Below are positions 54,704 through 64,000 of a stretch of 64,000 nt of DNA, one piece after another. The notes under the pieces are model-generated. The model made no database searches. It was not told the origin of the DNA and saw only the letters and a program-made list of their open reading frames with translations. The stretch spans positions 1 to 64,000 of the forward strand of contig NZ_JAHDTF010000011.1 of the NCBI RefSeq assembly GCF_018531465.1, given 5' to 3'. Numbering within the stretch: the first letter of the stretch is position 1; every line of letters starts with the position of its first letter. Both the position numbers and the translations under genes were made by a program. This DNA comes from Sphaerisporangium fuscum. GTDB lineage: Bacteria > Actinomycetota > Actinomycetes > Streptosporangiales > Streptosporangiaceae.

Positions 54704-55840
54704 TCAGGACTTGGTGAGCTGCTTCATCCGCTCGATCGTCCCGGCGAGCTCCTCGAGCATCTCGTAGACGACCTCGCGAGCCGGCCTGACCTGGTTCAGC
54801 TGGCCGACGACCTGGCCGACGAAGTAGTTCACCAGCTCCCGGGCCCCCTTCTCGCCCCTCTCGGCCGCGCCCGCCAGGCGCGCGAGCGCCCCCTCGGCGA
54901 GCAGCATCTGCAGAGGCATGGGAAGCGCGCCCGGGCTCTCGGTGGCCTCGTCCCACTCCCTGGTCCACGCGGAGATCAGCTGTCTGGCCGGTTTGCCGGT
55001 CCGCGAGCGGGAGCGGACGGTGTCGAGCGAGGTCGCGGCGAGCATCTTCTCCTTGACGACCGGGGGAGTCTCGGCCTCCTCGGTGGTGAGCCAGACCGAG
55101 CCGCACCACACGCCCTCGGCGCCGAGGGCGAGGGCGGCGGCCATCTGCCGTCCGTTCGCGATCCCTCCGGCGGCCACCACGGGGACGGGCGCCACGGCGT
55201 CGACCACCTGGGGCACCAGGACCATGGTCGACACCTCGCCGGTGTGGCCTCCGGCCTCGGTGCCCTGGGCGACGATGATGTCGGCCCCGGCGGCCACCTG
55301 CCGGTGGGCGTGCTCGACCGTGCCGACCAGGGCCGCCACCGGGACCCCCGCCGCCCGCGCCCTGTCGACCATGAGCGGGGGCGGGGTGCCGAGCGCGCTC
55401 GCGATCAGCCGGATCGGATGGCACAGGGCGACGTCGATGAGCTCCGTCGCACCGCCGCGGGTGACCCTCCACCCCGCCTGGTCGGCGTTCCTGGACGGTC
55501 CGCGGGCGGAGGGCGTGTCCGGGCTGACGCCGTACTTGGCGAACAGGTGGGCGACGAAGTCGCGGTGGACCTGCGGGATCGAGTCGAGGACCCGGGCGCC
55601 CGGGGCGGCGGCCGACGGGTCGATGTTGGACGGGACCAGCACGTCCACGCCGTACGGCCGTCCGCGCACCTGCCGGTCGATCCAGGACAGCTCGCGGTCG
55701 AGCTGCTCGGGGGAGTAGGCGACCGCGCCCAGTACGCCGAACCCGCCCGCGTTGGTGACGGCCGCGACCACGTCGCGGCAGTGGCTGAACGCGAACAGAG
55801 GGAACTCGACACCGAATCTCTCGCAGATCGCCGTCCGCAT
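54704..55840 (-). CDS. Nitronate monooxygenase / 2-nitropropane dioxygenase family
   Basis: A 378-residue FMN-dependent TIM-barrel oxygenase. Family features are FPLFAFSHCRDVVAAVTNAG near the start, VLGAVAYSPEQLDRELSWID, IVAQGTEAGGHTGEVSTMVL and PVVAAGGIANGRQMAAALAL, then GAEGVWCGSVWLTTEEAE. The AGGHTG loop holds FMN phosphate. True substrate (alkyl nitronates or an enoyl-type compound) is uncertain. Complete, monocistronic. Confidence 0.9.
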   Translation of the reverse strand: MRTAICERFGVEFPLFAFSHCRDVVAAVTNAGGFGVLGAVAYSPEQLDRELSWIDRQVRGRPYGVDVLVPSNIDPSAAAPGARVLDSIPQVHRDFVAHLFAKYGVSPDTPSARGPSRNADQAGWRVTRGGATELIDVALCHPIRLIASALGTPPPLMVDRARAAGVPVAALVGTVEHAHRQVAAGADIIVAQGTEAGGHTGEVSTMVLVPQVVDAVAPVPVVAAGGIANGRQMAAALALGAEGVWCGSVWLTTEEAETPPVVKEKMLAATSLDTVRSRSRTGKPARQLISAWTREWDEATESPGALPMPLQMLLAEGALARLAGAAERGEKGARELVNYFVGQVVGQLNQVRPAREVVYEMLEELAGTIERMKQLTKS

Positions 55841-55920
55841 GCCGCGACGGTAACTTCCCGGGCCCGGCCTGGTCCAGGCCCGCCCGGCGGGTCGGGAGCC
55901 GAGGCGGACGAGGGGGTGGG

Positions 55921-56676
55921 TCAGGCGCCCGGGAGGAGGGCGCCGAGAGCGCTCGGGTCGTCCGGGGCGCCCCCGACGGCGGCAGGGCCGGGCTCCACGG
56001 CGTCAGAGGTTCCGGTGGAGGGGCCGGTCAGGGAGGCCGGGCTTCCGGGGGAGTGCCAGCCGGACTCGGGGGAGTAGCGGCGGACGATCTTGGCGGGGAC
56101 GCCGGCGATGACGCAGTGGTCGGGGAACTCCCCGCGGACCACCGCCCCGCCCGCCACCACCGACTGCCGTCCGATCCGGGTCCCCGGCAGGATGATCGCC
56201 CCGGTGCCCAGCCAGGATCCCGGCCCGATGGACACCGCGCTGTTGCGCGGCCACTGGCGGCCGATGGGCATCTCCGGGTCGTCGTAGACGTGGTTCTGGT
56301 CGGTGATGTACACGTACGGGCCGGTGAACACGTTGTCGCCGATGTCGATCGACTGGTGGCCCACGATGTGGCTGCCGCGCCCGATGGAGCATCCGCCGCC
56401 GATGCGGACGATCGAGTCGGGCCCGAGGTCGACGCCCGGGCCCATGCCGGCCGAGATGGAGACGCGCTCCCCGACCAGCGTGTGGTCGCCGATCTCGATC
56501 CAGGCCTCTCCGAAGATCGCGCCCTGGGGGAAGGAGAGGCACGTCCCCTCTCCCAGACGGCGGAACCGGAACCCCGCGGGGGTACTGGGGGTGACCGCGC
56601 CGGTCGCGCGGATCGCCGCCCAGGCACGGTGAATCAGGCCGCTGAAGATCCGGCGTAGTGCATCACGGGGTGACAT
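55921..56676 (-). CDS. Left-handed beta-helix acyltransferase
   Basis: A 251-residue hexapeptide-repeat transferase (LacA/NodL style) acting probably on a sugar or lipid-linked sugar. Start at 56676 (MSPRDALRRIFSGLIHRAWA) is preferred to an open extension to 56739. There is no ribosome site, so leaderless initiation is likely. The repeat region runs from GAIFGEAWIEIGDHTLVGER through IGDNVFTGPYVYITDQNHVY to GIPAKIVRRY-type IAGVPAKIVRRYS. His in DQNHVY is a candidate catalytic residue. The last 40 residues are Pro/Gly/Ala-rich and probably disordered. Divergent from pyrG. Confidence 0.85.
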   Translation of the reverse strand: MSPRDALRRIFSGLIHRAWAAIRATGAVTPSTPAGFRFRRLGEGTCLSFPQGAIFGEAWIEIGDHTLVGERVSISAGMGPGVDLGPDSIVRIGGGCSIGRGSHIVGHQSIDIGDNVFTGPYVYITDQNHVYDDPEMPIGRQWPRNSAVSIGPGSWLGTGAIILPGTRIGRQSVVAGGAVVRGEFPDHCVIAGVPAKIVRRYSPESGWHSPGSPASLTGPSTGTSDAVEPGPAAVGGAPDDPSALGALLPGA

Positions 56677-56765
56677 AATCGGAAAAGTTACCGCTTGGTC
56701 ATCTTGGTGGGAACGGACGCCCAGGGGATGTTCGGGCACTTCGCGAGCGTCCTTTGATATTCTGA

Positions 56766-59140
<2,375 letters not shown>

Positions 59141-59154
59141 CAGGAGGTTCCGTC

Positions 59155-60087
59155 CTGAGCCCCTACGCCGACGCCGAGGCCGTGCTCGCGGGTTACCTCG
59201 CCCATCTGGCCGTCGAACGGGGCCTGGCGGCCAACACGGTCGCCTCCTACCGGCGTGATCTCAGGCGGTACCTCCTCCACCTGCGCTCGCGCGGGCGCCT
59301 GTCCCTGGCCGAGGTCGCCGAGGCCGACGTCCGGGCGTTCCTGACCGCTCTGCGCGAAGGCGACGAGCGGCACCCCGCCCTGGCGGCCGGTTCGGCGGCC
59401 AGGGCGGTCTCGGCCGTACGCGGGCTCCACCGCTTCGCCGTTCGGGAGGGGGTCTGCGCCGACGACCCGGCGCGCGGGGTGCACCCGCCCACCAGGCTGC
59501 GTCACCTGCCGAAGGCCATCGGGGTGGCCGAGGTGGAGCGGCTCATCGCCGCCGCCGGTCCGCGCGACGCGCCGCTCACCCACCGCAACCGCGCCCTGCT
59601 CGAGGTGCTGTACGGCACGGGCGCGCGGATCTCCGAGGCCGTCGGGCTCGCCGTCGACGACGTCGAGCCCGATCAGGTGCGGCTGCGCGGCAAGGGCGGC
59701 CGCACGAGGGTCGTCCCGCTCGGCAGGTACGCCCGCGAGGCCCTGCGGGCGTACATCACCCGCGCGCGGCCCCTCATCTGCGCTCAGGGGCGTGGGACGG
59801 CGGCCCTGTTCCTGAACGCCCGGGGCGGCCGCCTGACCCGTCAGGGGGCCTGGGAGGTCCTCCAGTCGGCCGCCGAGCGCGCGGGGCTCGACGGGGTCTC
59901 CCCGCACATGTTGCGCCATTCGTTCGCAACCCACCTCCTTGACGGAGGTGTGGACGTTAGGGTTGTCCAGGAACTGCTCGGCCACGCCTCGGTGACGACC
60001 ACCCAGGTCTATACGCTGATCGCGGTCGACAGCCTCCGCGAGGCATACGCCTCGGCCCGCCCCAGGGCCGGGCATCCAAGTTCATAG
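59155..60087 (+). CDS. xerD: Site-specific tyrosine recombinase XerD
   Basis: A roughly 310-residue recombinase that resolves chromosome dimers. The best ribosome site, AGGAGG at 59142-59147, is 7 bases before a CTG at 59155 ([20 protein letters not shown]). The first ordinary start is GTG at 59182, which would leave that site 34 bases away. The N-terminal SAM-like domain has [20 protein letters not shown]. Catalytic residues are Arg in [13 protein letters not shown], Lys in [13 protein letters not shown], HxxR in [16 protein letters not shown], His in [14 protein letters not shown] and its Tyr. Confidence 0.92.
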   Translation: MSPYADAEAVLAGYLAHLAVERGLAANTVASYRRDLRRYLLHLRSRGRLSLAEVAEADVRAFLTALREGDERHPALAAGSAARAVSAVRGLHRFAVREGVCADDPARGVHPPTRLRHLPKAIGVAEVERLIAAAGPRDAPLTHRNRALLEVLYGTGARISEAVGLAVDDVEPDQVRLRGKGGRTRVVPLGRYAREALRAYITRARPLICAQGRGTAALFLNARGGRLTRQGAWEVLQSAAERAGLDGVSPHMLRHSFATHLLDGGVDVRVVQELLGHASVTTTQVYTLIAVDSLREAYASARPRAGHPSS

Positions 60088-60177
60088 CTCTAGGGCGCGT
60101 CGCCTTGCCGCATACGTGCCGAGCCCATAGTGTCCGTCCGGACGGTCCGGTTCGGGGCCGTCAGGGAGGTTCAACTG

Positions 60178-61089
60178 GTGACTGCGACGACAGACGCTTC
60201 TCTCCGGGATATCCCCGGTGCCCCCGACGCCTGGGGTGACACCGGCATTCTGGGGCCCACCGGGCGGCCGCGTCCCGTCTTCCCGGAGCCCGTCCCGCCG
60301 ACCACCCACGGTCCCGCGCGGGTCGTGGCCATGGTCAACCAGAAGGGTGGCGTCGGCAAGACCACCACGACCATCAACCTCGGAGCCTCGCTCGCCGAGT
60401 GCGGCCAGCGGGTGCTGCTCGTCGACTTCGACCCGCAGGGCGCCCTGTCGGTAGGCCTCGGCATCGACCCGCGTCCGCTCGAGGCCACGGTCTACGACCT
60501 GATCATGGAAGAGCCCGACGTCACGCCCGAGGACGTCCTGCTCGCCACCAGCGTCGAGGGCATGGACCTCCTGCCCAGCAACATCTTCCTGTCCGGCGCC
60601 GAGATCAGGCTGGTCAACGAGGTGGCCCGCGAGTACGCCCTCGGGCGGGCGCTGGAGCCGCTGCTCCCCCACTACGACATCTGCCTGATCGACTGCCAGC
60701 CGTCGCTGGGCCTGCTCGCGGTCAACGCCCTGACCTGCGCGCACAGCGTCATCGTGCCCCTCGAGTGCGAGTTCTTCGCGCTGCGCGGCGTCGCGCTGCT
60801 CATGGAGTCGATCACCAAGGTGCAGGAGCGCCTCAACAAGAACCTCGAGATCGACGGCATCCTCGCCACGATGTACGACCCGCGTACGCTGCACGCCCGC
60901 GAGGTCCTCCAGACGATCATGCAGGGGTTCGGCGACAAGGTCTTCCACACGGTGATCAACCGCACCGTCCGGTTCCCCGACGCCACGTTGGCCGGTGAGC
61001 CGATCACCCAGTTCGACCCCGCCTCGATGGGCGCCACCGCCTACCGCGAGCTCGCCCGCGAGATCCTCGCCCGCTGGCCCACACGCTAG
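60178..61089 (+). CDS. parA: ParA-family chromosome partitioning ATPase
   Basis: A 303-residue deviant-Walker ATPase upstream of scpAB. The GTG at 60178 follows AGGGAGG and gives MTATTDASLRDIPG; a further frame to 60130 lacks a site. The N-terminal 60 residues are Pro/Gly-rich. The Walker A is VNQKGGVGKTTTTINLGASL, with VLLVDFDPQGALSVGLG, LIDCQPSLGLLAVNAL and VVARFPDATLAGEPIT-like region RTVRFPDATLAGEPITQFDP. No parB is next to it. This solo ParA beside scpAB is the usual actinobacterial arrangement (Soj-like). Confidence 0.9.
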   Translation: MTATTDASLRDIPGAPDAWGDTGILGPTGRPRPVFPEPVPPTTHGPARVVAMVNQKGGVGKTTTTINLGASLAECGQRVLLVDFDPQGALSVGLGIDPRPLEATVYDLIMEEPDVTPEDVLLATSVEGMDLLPSNIFLSGAEIRLVNEVAREYALGRALEPLLPHYDICLIDCQPSLGLLAVNALTCAHSVIVPLECEFFALRGVALLMESITKVQERLNKNLEIDGILATMYDPRTLHAREVLQTIMQGFGDKVFHTVINRTVRFPDATLAGEPITQFDPASMGATAYRELAREILARWPTR

Positions 61090-61201
61090 CCCTGAGCGCG
61101 GGCCGCCCGGCCTGTGGAAAACCCGGGCTCGACGGCGCGACATGCGCCGGGCCTGTGGACAAGTGACGTCCGGCGCCACCCGGGTGCGGAACAATGGGGC
61201 G

Positions 61202-62101
61202 GTGACCGAACAGCCCGCGACCGGCCAGGCGGCCAGGCCCGACGCCTTCCAGGTGCATCTGGAGGTGTTCGAGGGGCCGTTCGACCTGCTGCTCGGGCTC
61301 ATCTCCAAACACAAGCTCGACATCACCGAGGTGTCCCTCCACCAGGTGACCGACGAGTTCATCTCCTACATCCGCTCCCGCGGCCCCGAGTGGGATCTCG
61401 ACCAGGCCAGCCATTTCCTGCTGGTCGCCGCGACGCTGCTCGACCTCAAGGCCGCGCGGCTGCTGCCCAGCGGCGAGGTGGAGGACGAAGAGGACCTCGC
61501 CCTCCTCGAGGCCCGAGACCTGCTGTTCGCCCGCCTCCTGCAGTACCGCGCCTACAAGGAGGTCGCGAAGGTCTTCGCCGGCCGCATGGCCGAGGAGGCC
61601 CGCCGCTTCCCCCGGCTGGTGCCGATGGAGCCGCAGTTCGCCGACCTGCTGCCCGAGCTGGTGCTGGGCATCGGCCCGGAGCGGCTCGCCAAGATCGCCG
61701 CCAGGGCGTTCACGCCCAAGCTCCCGCCCTCGGTCTCCACCGCCCACATCTACCAACCGGTCGCCAACGTCCGCGAGCAAGCGGCTATCCTTGTCGAACG
61801 GCTCCGGCGCATGCGAAGGGCGACGTTCCGGGCCCTGACCGCCGACTGCGCGGGCACGTTCGAGGTCATCGCGCGTTTCCTCGCCATCCTGGAGCTGTTC
61901 CGGGAGGCCGCGGTCTCCTTCGAGCAGATAGAGCCGCTCGGAGATCTGCACGTCACCTGGACCGGCGCCGACGACGGAGACATCGCGGTCGCCGACGACT
62001 ACGACGAGGGGCCTTCGGGCGGCGAGGGCCCACCGGGCCGCGACGACGCCCGGGGCGCCGGGAGCCGAGAGAGCGAAGAGGCAGCGAGCGATGACTCCTG
62101 A
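61202..62101 (+). CDS. scpA: Segregation and condensation protein A (kleisin)
   Basis: A 299-residue kleisin that bridges SMC heads. The N-terminal domain is VHLEVFEGPFDLLLGLISKH, then KLDITEVSLHQVTDEFISYI and HFLLVAATLLDLKAARLLPS. The C-terminal winged helix is FEVIARFLAILELFREAAVS followed by FEQIEPLGDLHVTW. An acidic Gly/Asp/Glu-rich tail of about 45 residues follows. GTG start at 61202. Its end overlaps scpB by 11 bases. Confidence 0.93.
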   Translation: MTEQPATGQAARPDAFQVHLEVFEGPFDLLLGLISKHKLDITEVSLHQVTDEFISYIRSRGPEWDLDQASHFLLVAATLLDLKAARLLPSGEVEDEEDLALLEARDLLFARLLQYRAYKEVAKVFAGRMAEEARRFPRLVPMEPQFADLLPELVLGIGPERLAKIAARAFTPKLPPSVSTAHIYQPVANVREQAAILVERLRRMRRATFRALTADCAGTFEVIARFLAILELFREAAVSFEQIEPLGDLHVTWTGADDGDIAVADDYDEGPSGGEGPPGRDDARGAGSRESEEAASDDS

Positions 62102-62756
62102 GGAGACGGCCGAACCCGTCCAGGTGCCCGCGACGTCCGGGCCCGTACAGCCGGGCGAGCCCGGCGAGCATTCTGAGGCCGGGCCGGTCGATCCCTTCGG
62201 ATCCGGTGAGTCGGCGGAGCCGAGCCTGCGGGCGGCTCTGGAGGCCATCCTGCTCGTGGTCGACGAGCCGGTCGCCGAGGTCACGCTGGCACAGGTGCTC
62301 GAGCGTCCCTCGCGCGAGGTCGCCGAGGCGCTGCGCGCGCTCTCGGCGGAATACACCGCGGCCGGACGCGGTTTCGATCTGCGAGAGGTCGCGGGCGGCT
62401 GGCGCTTCTACACGCGGGCCGAGTGCGCTCCGCTGGTGGAGCGTTTCGTCCGCGACGGGCAACAGACCCGGCTGACGCAGGCCGCTCTGGAGACCCTCGC
62501 GGTCGTGGCCTACCGCCAGCCGGTGAGCCGGGCCAAGATCGCGGCGATCCGGGGCGTCAACAGCGACGGCGTCATGCGCACGCTCGCGGCGCGCGGGCTG
62601 GTCGAGGAGGCCGGCACCGATCCCGAGAGCCAGGCGGTGCTCTACCGCACGAGTTCGTACTTCCTGGAGAGACTGGGGCTGCGGAGCCTCGACGAGCTGC
62701 CTCCGCTCGCGCCCTTCCTCCCCGACGTGGAAACCCTAGAGGAGCAATCGAAGTGA
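62091..62756 (+). CDS. scpB: Segregation and condensation protein B
   Basis: A 221-residue partner of ScpA with two winged helices. After a Pro/Glu/Gly-rich start of about 45 residues come LRAALEAILLVVDEPVAEVT, LALRALSAEYTAAGRGFDLR and GWRFYTRAECAPLVERFV. The second domain is LTQAALETLAVVAYRQPVSR, AKIAAIRGVNSDGVMRTLAA and TSSYFLERLGLRSLDELPPL. The final TGA overlaps the GTG of the next gene. Confidence 0.93.
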   Translation: MTPEETAEPVQVPATSGPVQPGEPGEHSEAGPVDPFGSGESAEPSLRAALEAILLVVDEPVAEVTLAQVLERPSREVAEALRALSAEYTAAGRGFDLREVAGGWRFYTRAECAPLVERFVRDGQQTRLTQAALETLAVVAYRQPVSRAKIAAIRGVNSDGVMRTLAARGLVEEAGTDPESQAVLYRTSSYFLERLGLRSLDELPPLAPFLPDVETLEEQSK

Positions 62757-64000
62757 ACAACAGGCGTGGTACCCCGTCCGGTGATGGACGCGGTCGAGGA
62801 CGCGGCGGCGCCCCGAGCGGTGGCTCGGGCTCCCGAGGCGGCGGCGGCTTCCGGGCCGGTTCCGGTGGTCTCCGGGGCGGAGGCCGCCCGCGGGGAGGCG
62901 CCACCGGCGGCTCCCGCGGCGGTTTCCGCGGTGGGAGCGACCGCCGCGACGCCTACCGCTCCGAGGGACGTGGCGACGCGTTCCGTCCGGAGGGCCGCGG
63001 CGAGGGCTCGCGGTCCACGAGCCGCGGCGAAGGCTTCCGGTCCGAGGGCCGCGGCTCCCGTCCGGAGGGCCGCAGGGACGGCTTCCGTCCCGAGAGCCGC
63101 AGGGACGGCTCCCGGTCCGAGGGGCGCAGGGACGGCTTCCGGTCCGAGGGCAGGGGGGCCGACTTCCGCGCCGAGCGGCGCGGGGGCGGGCGCCGGCCGG
63201 AGGGCCGGGGTGACGACCGCGACTTCCGCTCGGGCGGCGAGTCCCGTCCCGGCGGCGGATATCGCGACTCCCGGCCCTCGCCGGGGGGCTCCAAGGGCCG
63301 CTACGGTCGGTCCGGCGACACCGGGCGCGACGACTCCCGCCGGGCATCCTTCCGCGACGACCGCCGCGGGTCGTTCCGCGAGGAGCGCGGCGGAGCGTAC
63401 GGCGGCGACCGCCGGGAATCCGGCCGCGACGACGCCTTCGGCGGCGAGCGTCGCCGCTCCTTCGGCGAGGACCGCGGAGCCGCGTTCGGCGGCGACCGCC
63501 GTGGTTCGTCCCGTGAGGAGCGCGGAGCGGCGTTCGGTGGCGACCGCCGTGGTTCGTACGGTGGCGGCGACAGGGGCTTCTCCGGCGCGGGCCGGGGCGG
63601 CGACGACCGGCGCGGCGCCTTCCGTGAAGAGCGGTCCGGCTTCCGTGAGGAGCGCGGCGGGTCGCGGGCCCGGTACGGCCGGGACGACACCGGGCGCGAC
63701 CGTCCCGTAGGCGGCGAGACCCGCTTCCGCGACGACGCGAGGAGCGCGGGCCGTGGCTACGGGCGCGGCGAGGCGGGGAACGCCGGGCGCGGCTACGGGC
63801 GCGATGAGGCGGGGAGCGCCGGGCGCGGCGACGCGCGGGGCGCGGGCCGTGGCCACGGGCGTGGCGACCGGCGTGACGAGGTGCAGACCATCGGGCGCGT
63901 CGCAGGCGGCTCCCGGGGCCGGTACGGCCGCTCCGAGGGCGGTCGCGGCCGCGCCGGTTCCGCGGAGGGTTCTTCGTCCCGCGGCGGCATCTCGGCCGGC
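62753..64000 (+). CDS. RluB-type pseudouridine synthase, partial; long RGG-like extension
   Basis: GTG at 62753 overlaps the scpB stop (GTGA) and opens a frame that runs to the window edge without a stop. The 416 visible residues begin MNNRRGTPSGDGRGRGRGGA and are almost entirely Arg, Gly, Asp, Ser, Phe and Glu in short repeats such as SEGRRDGFR, GGDRRGS and FREERGG. No folded domain has been reached. In actinobacteria the gene after scpB is normally a large-subunit rRNA pseudouridine synthase with a basic Gly-rich N-terminal tail, so this identity is inferred from position and tail composition. Here the tail is unusually long. Confidence 0.7.
   Translation, partial: MNNRRGTPSGDGRGRGRGGAPSGGSGSRGGGGFRAGSGGLRGGGRPRGGATGGSRGGFRGGSDRRDAYRSEGRGDAFRPEGRGEGSRSTSRGEGFRSEGRGSRPEGRRDGFRPESRRDGSRSEGRRDGFRSEGRGADFRAERRGGGRRPEGRGDDRDFRSGGESRPGGGYRDSRPSPGGSKGRYGRSGDTGRDDSRRASFRDDRRGSFREERGGAYGGDRRESGRDDAFGGERRRSFGEDRGAAFGGDRRGSSREERGAAFGGDRRGSYGGGDRGFSGAGRGGDDRRGAFREERSGFREERGGSRARYGRDDTGRDRPVGGETRFRDDARSAGRGYGRGEAGNAGRGYGRDEAGSAGRGDARGAGRGHGRGDRRDEVQTIGRVAGGSRGRYGRSEGGRGRAGSAEGSSSRGGISAG

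Overview
The window looks like a chromosomal segment from a high-GC filamentous actinomycete, most likely Streptosporangiales (a Nonomuraea/Microbispora/Sphaerisporangium-type genome). The reasons are the strong GC bias, frequent GTG/TTG starts and apparently leaderless genes. The core gene order also fits: an ANTAR regulator, a liv operon, polA, rpsA, coaE, uvrB, then pyrG-NUDIX-xerD-parA-scpA-scpB-pseudouridine synthase. The taxonomic placement is inference from gene content.

Two domains are visible. Positions 1 to about 18.97 kb are accessory and decayed. They hold fragments of an MFS transporter, a DUF4097-like lipoprotein and a family 3 glycosidase, then an intact asparagine synthetase with a possible 25-residue ORF in front of it. 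A membrane protein with an 80-residue internal duplication follows. Next come a non-coding stretch with 11 CTAG tetranucleotides in 220 bp and several large hairpins, and a truncated TetR/FAD-monooxygenase pair. A SARP/AfsR-type regulator stands divergent to a secreted six-cysteine protein. Two related copies of a small mobile-element protein flank that block. After it come a tyrosine-integrase remnant and a redox-stress block (TetR, ABM-like enzyme, FMN reductase, Rrf2, MFS, RidA). A serine recombinase broken by at least one deletion and two frame changes comes last. The domain ends at an unusual 73-nt tRNA with a CAA anticodon, whose 3' end faces the accessory side. This fits integration at that tRNA.

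From 19.1 kb onward the segment is mostly core. It carries the ANTAR response regulator (pdtaR-like), livKHMGF, a polar amino acid ABC transporter, a thioesterase, polA, a DUF2127 protein, a polysaccharide deacetylase, rpsA, a GNAT enzyme and coaE. Between coaE and uvrB lies a variable insert. It contains a 1,912-residue TIR / degenerate calcineurin-like phosphoesterase / NACHT-type NTPase / pentapeptide / 15-WD40 protein, a divergent SLC13/ArsB-like permease, an inositol-monophosphatase-like enzyme, and a translationally coupled membrane-protein plus cupin pair. After uvrB come a secreted DUF1579-like protein, a fused double histidine kinase with its response regulator, an NmrA-type protein, a DUF4126 protein, a nitronate-monooxygenase-like enzyme and a hexapeptide acyltransferase. 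The window closes with pyrG, a NUDIX hydrolase, xerD, parA, scpA, scpB and the start of an RluB-type pseudouridine synthase with a very long Arg/Gly-rich extension that runs off the edge.

The most interesting object is the TIR-NACHT-WD40 protein. Its architecture resembles NLR-like immune or signalling ATPases, and it contains a phosphoesterase domain whose metal-binding motifs are partly destroyed. The CTAG-rich hairpin region, the short-variable-arm CAA tRNA, the double kinase fusion and the membrane/cupin cassette are the other signals worth follow-up.
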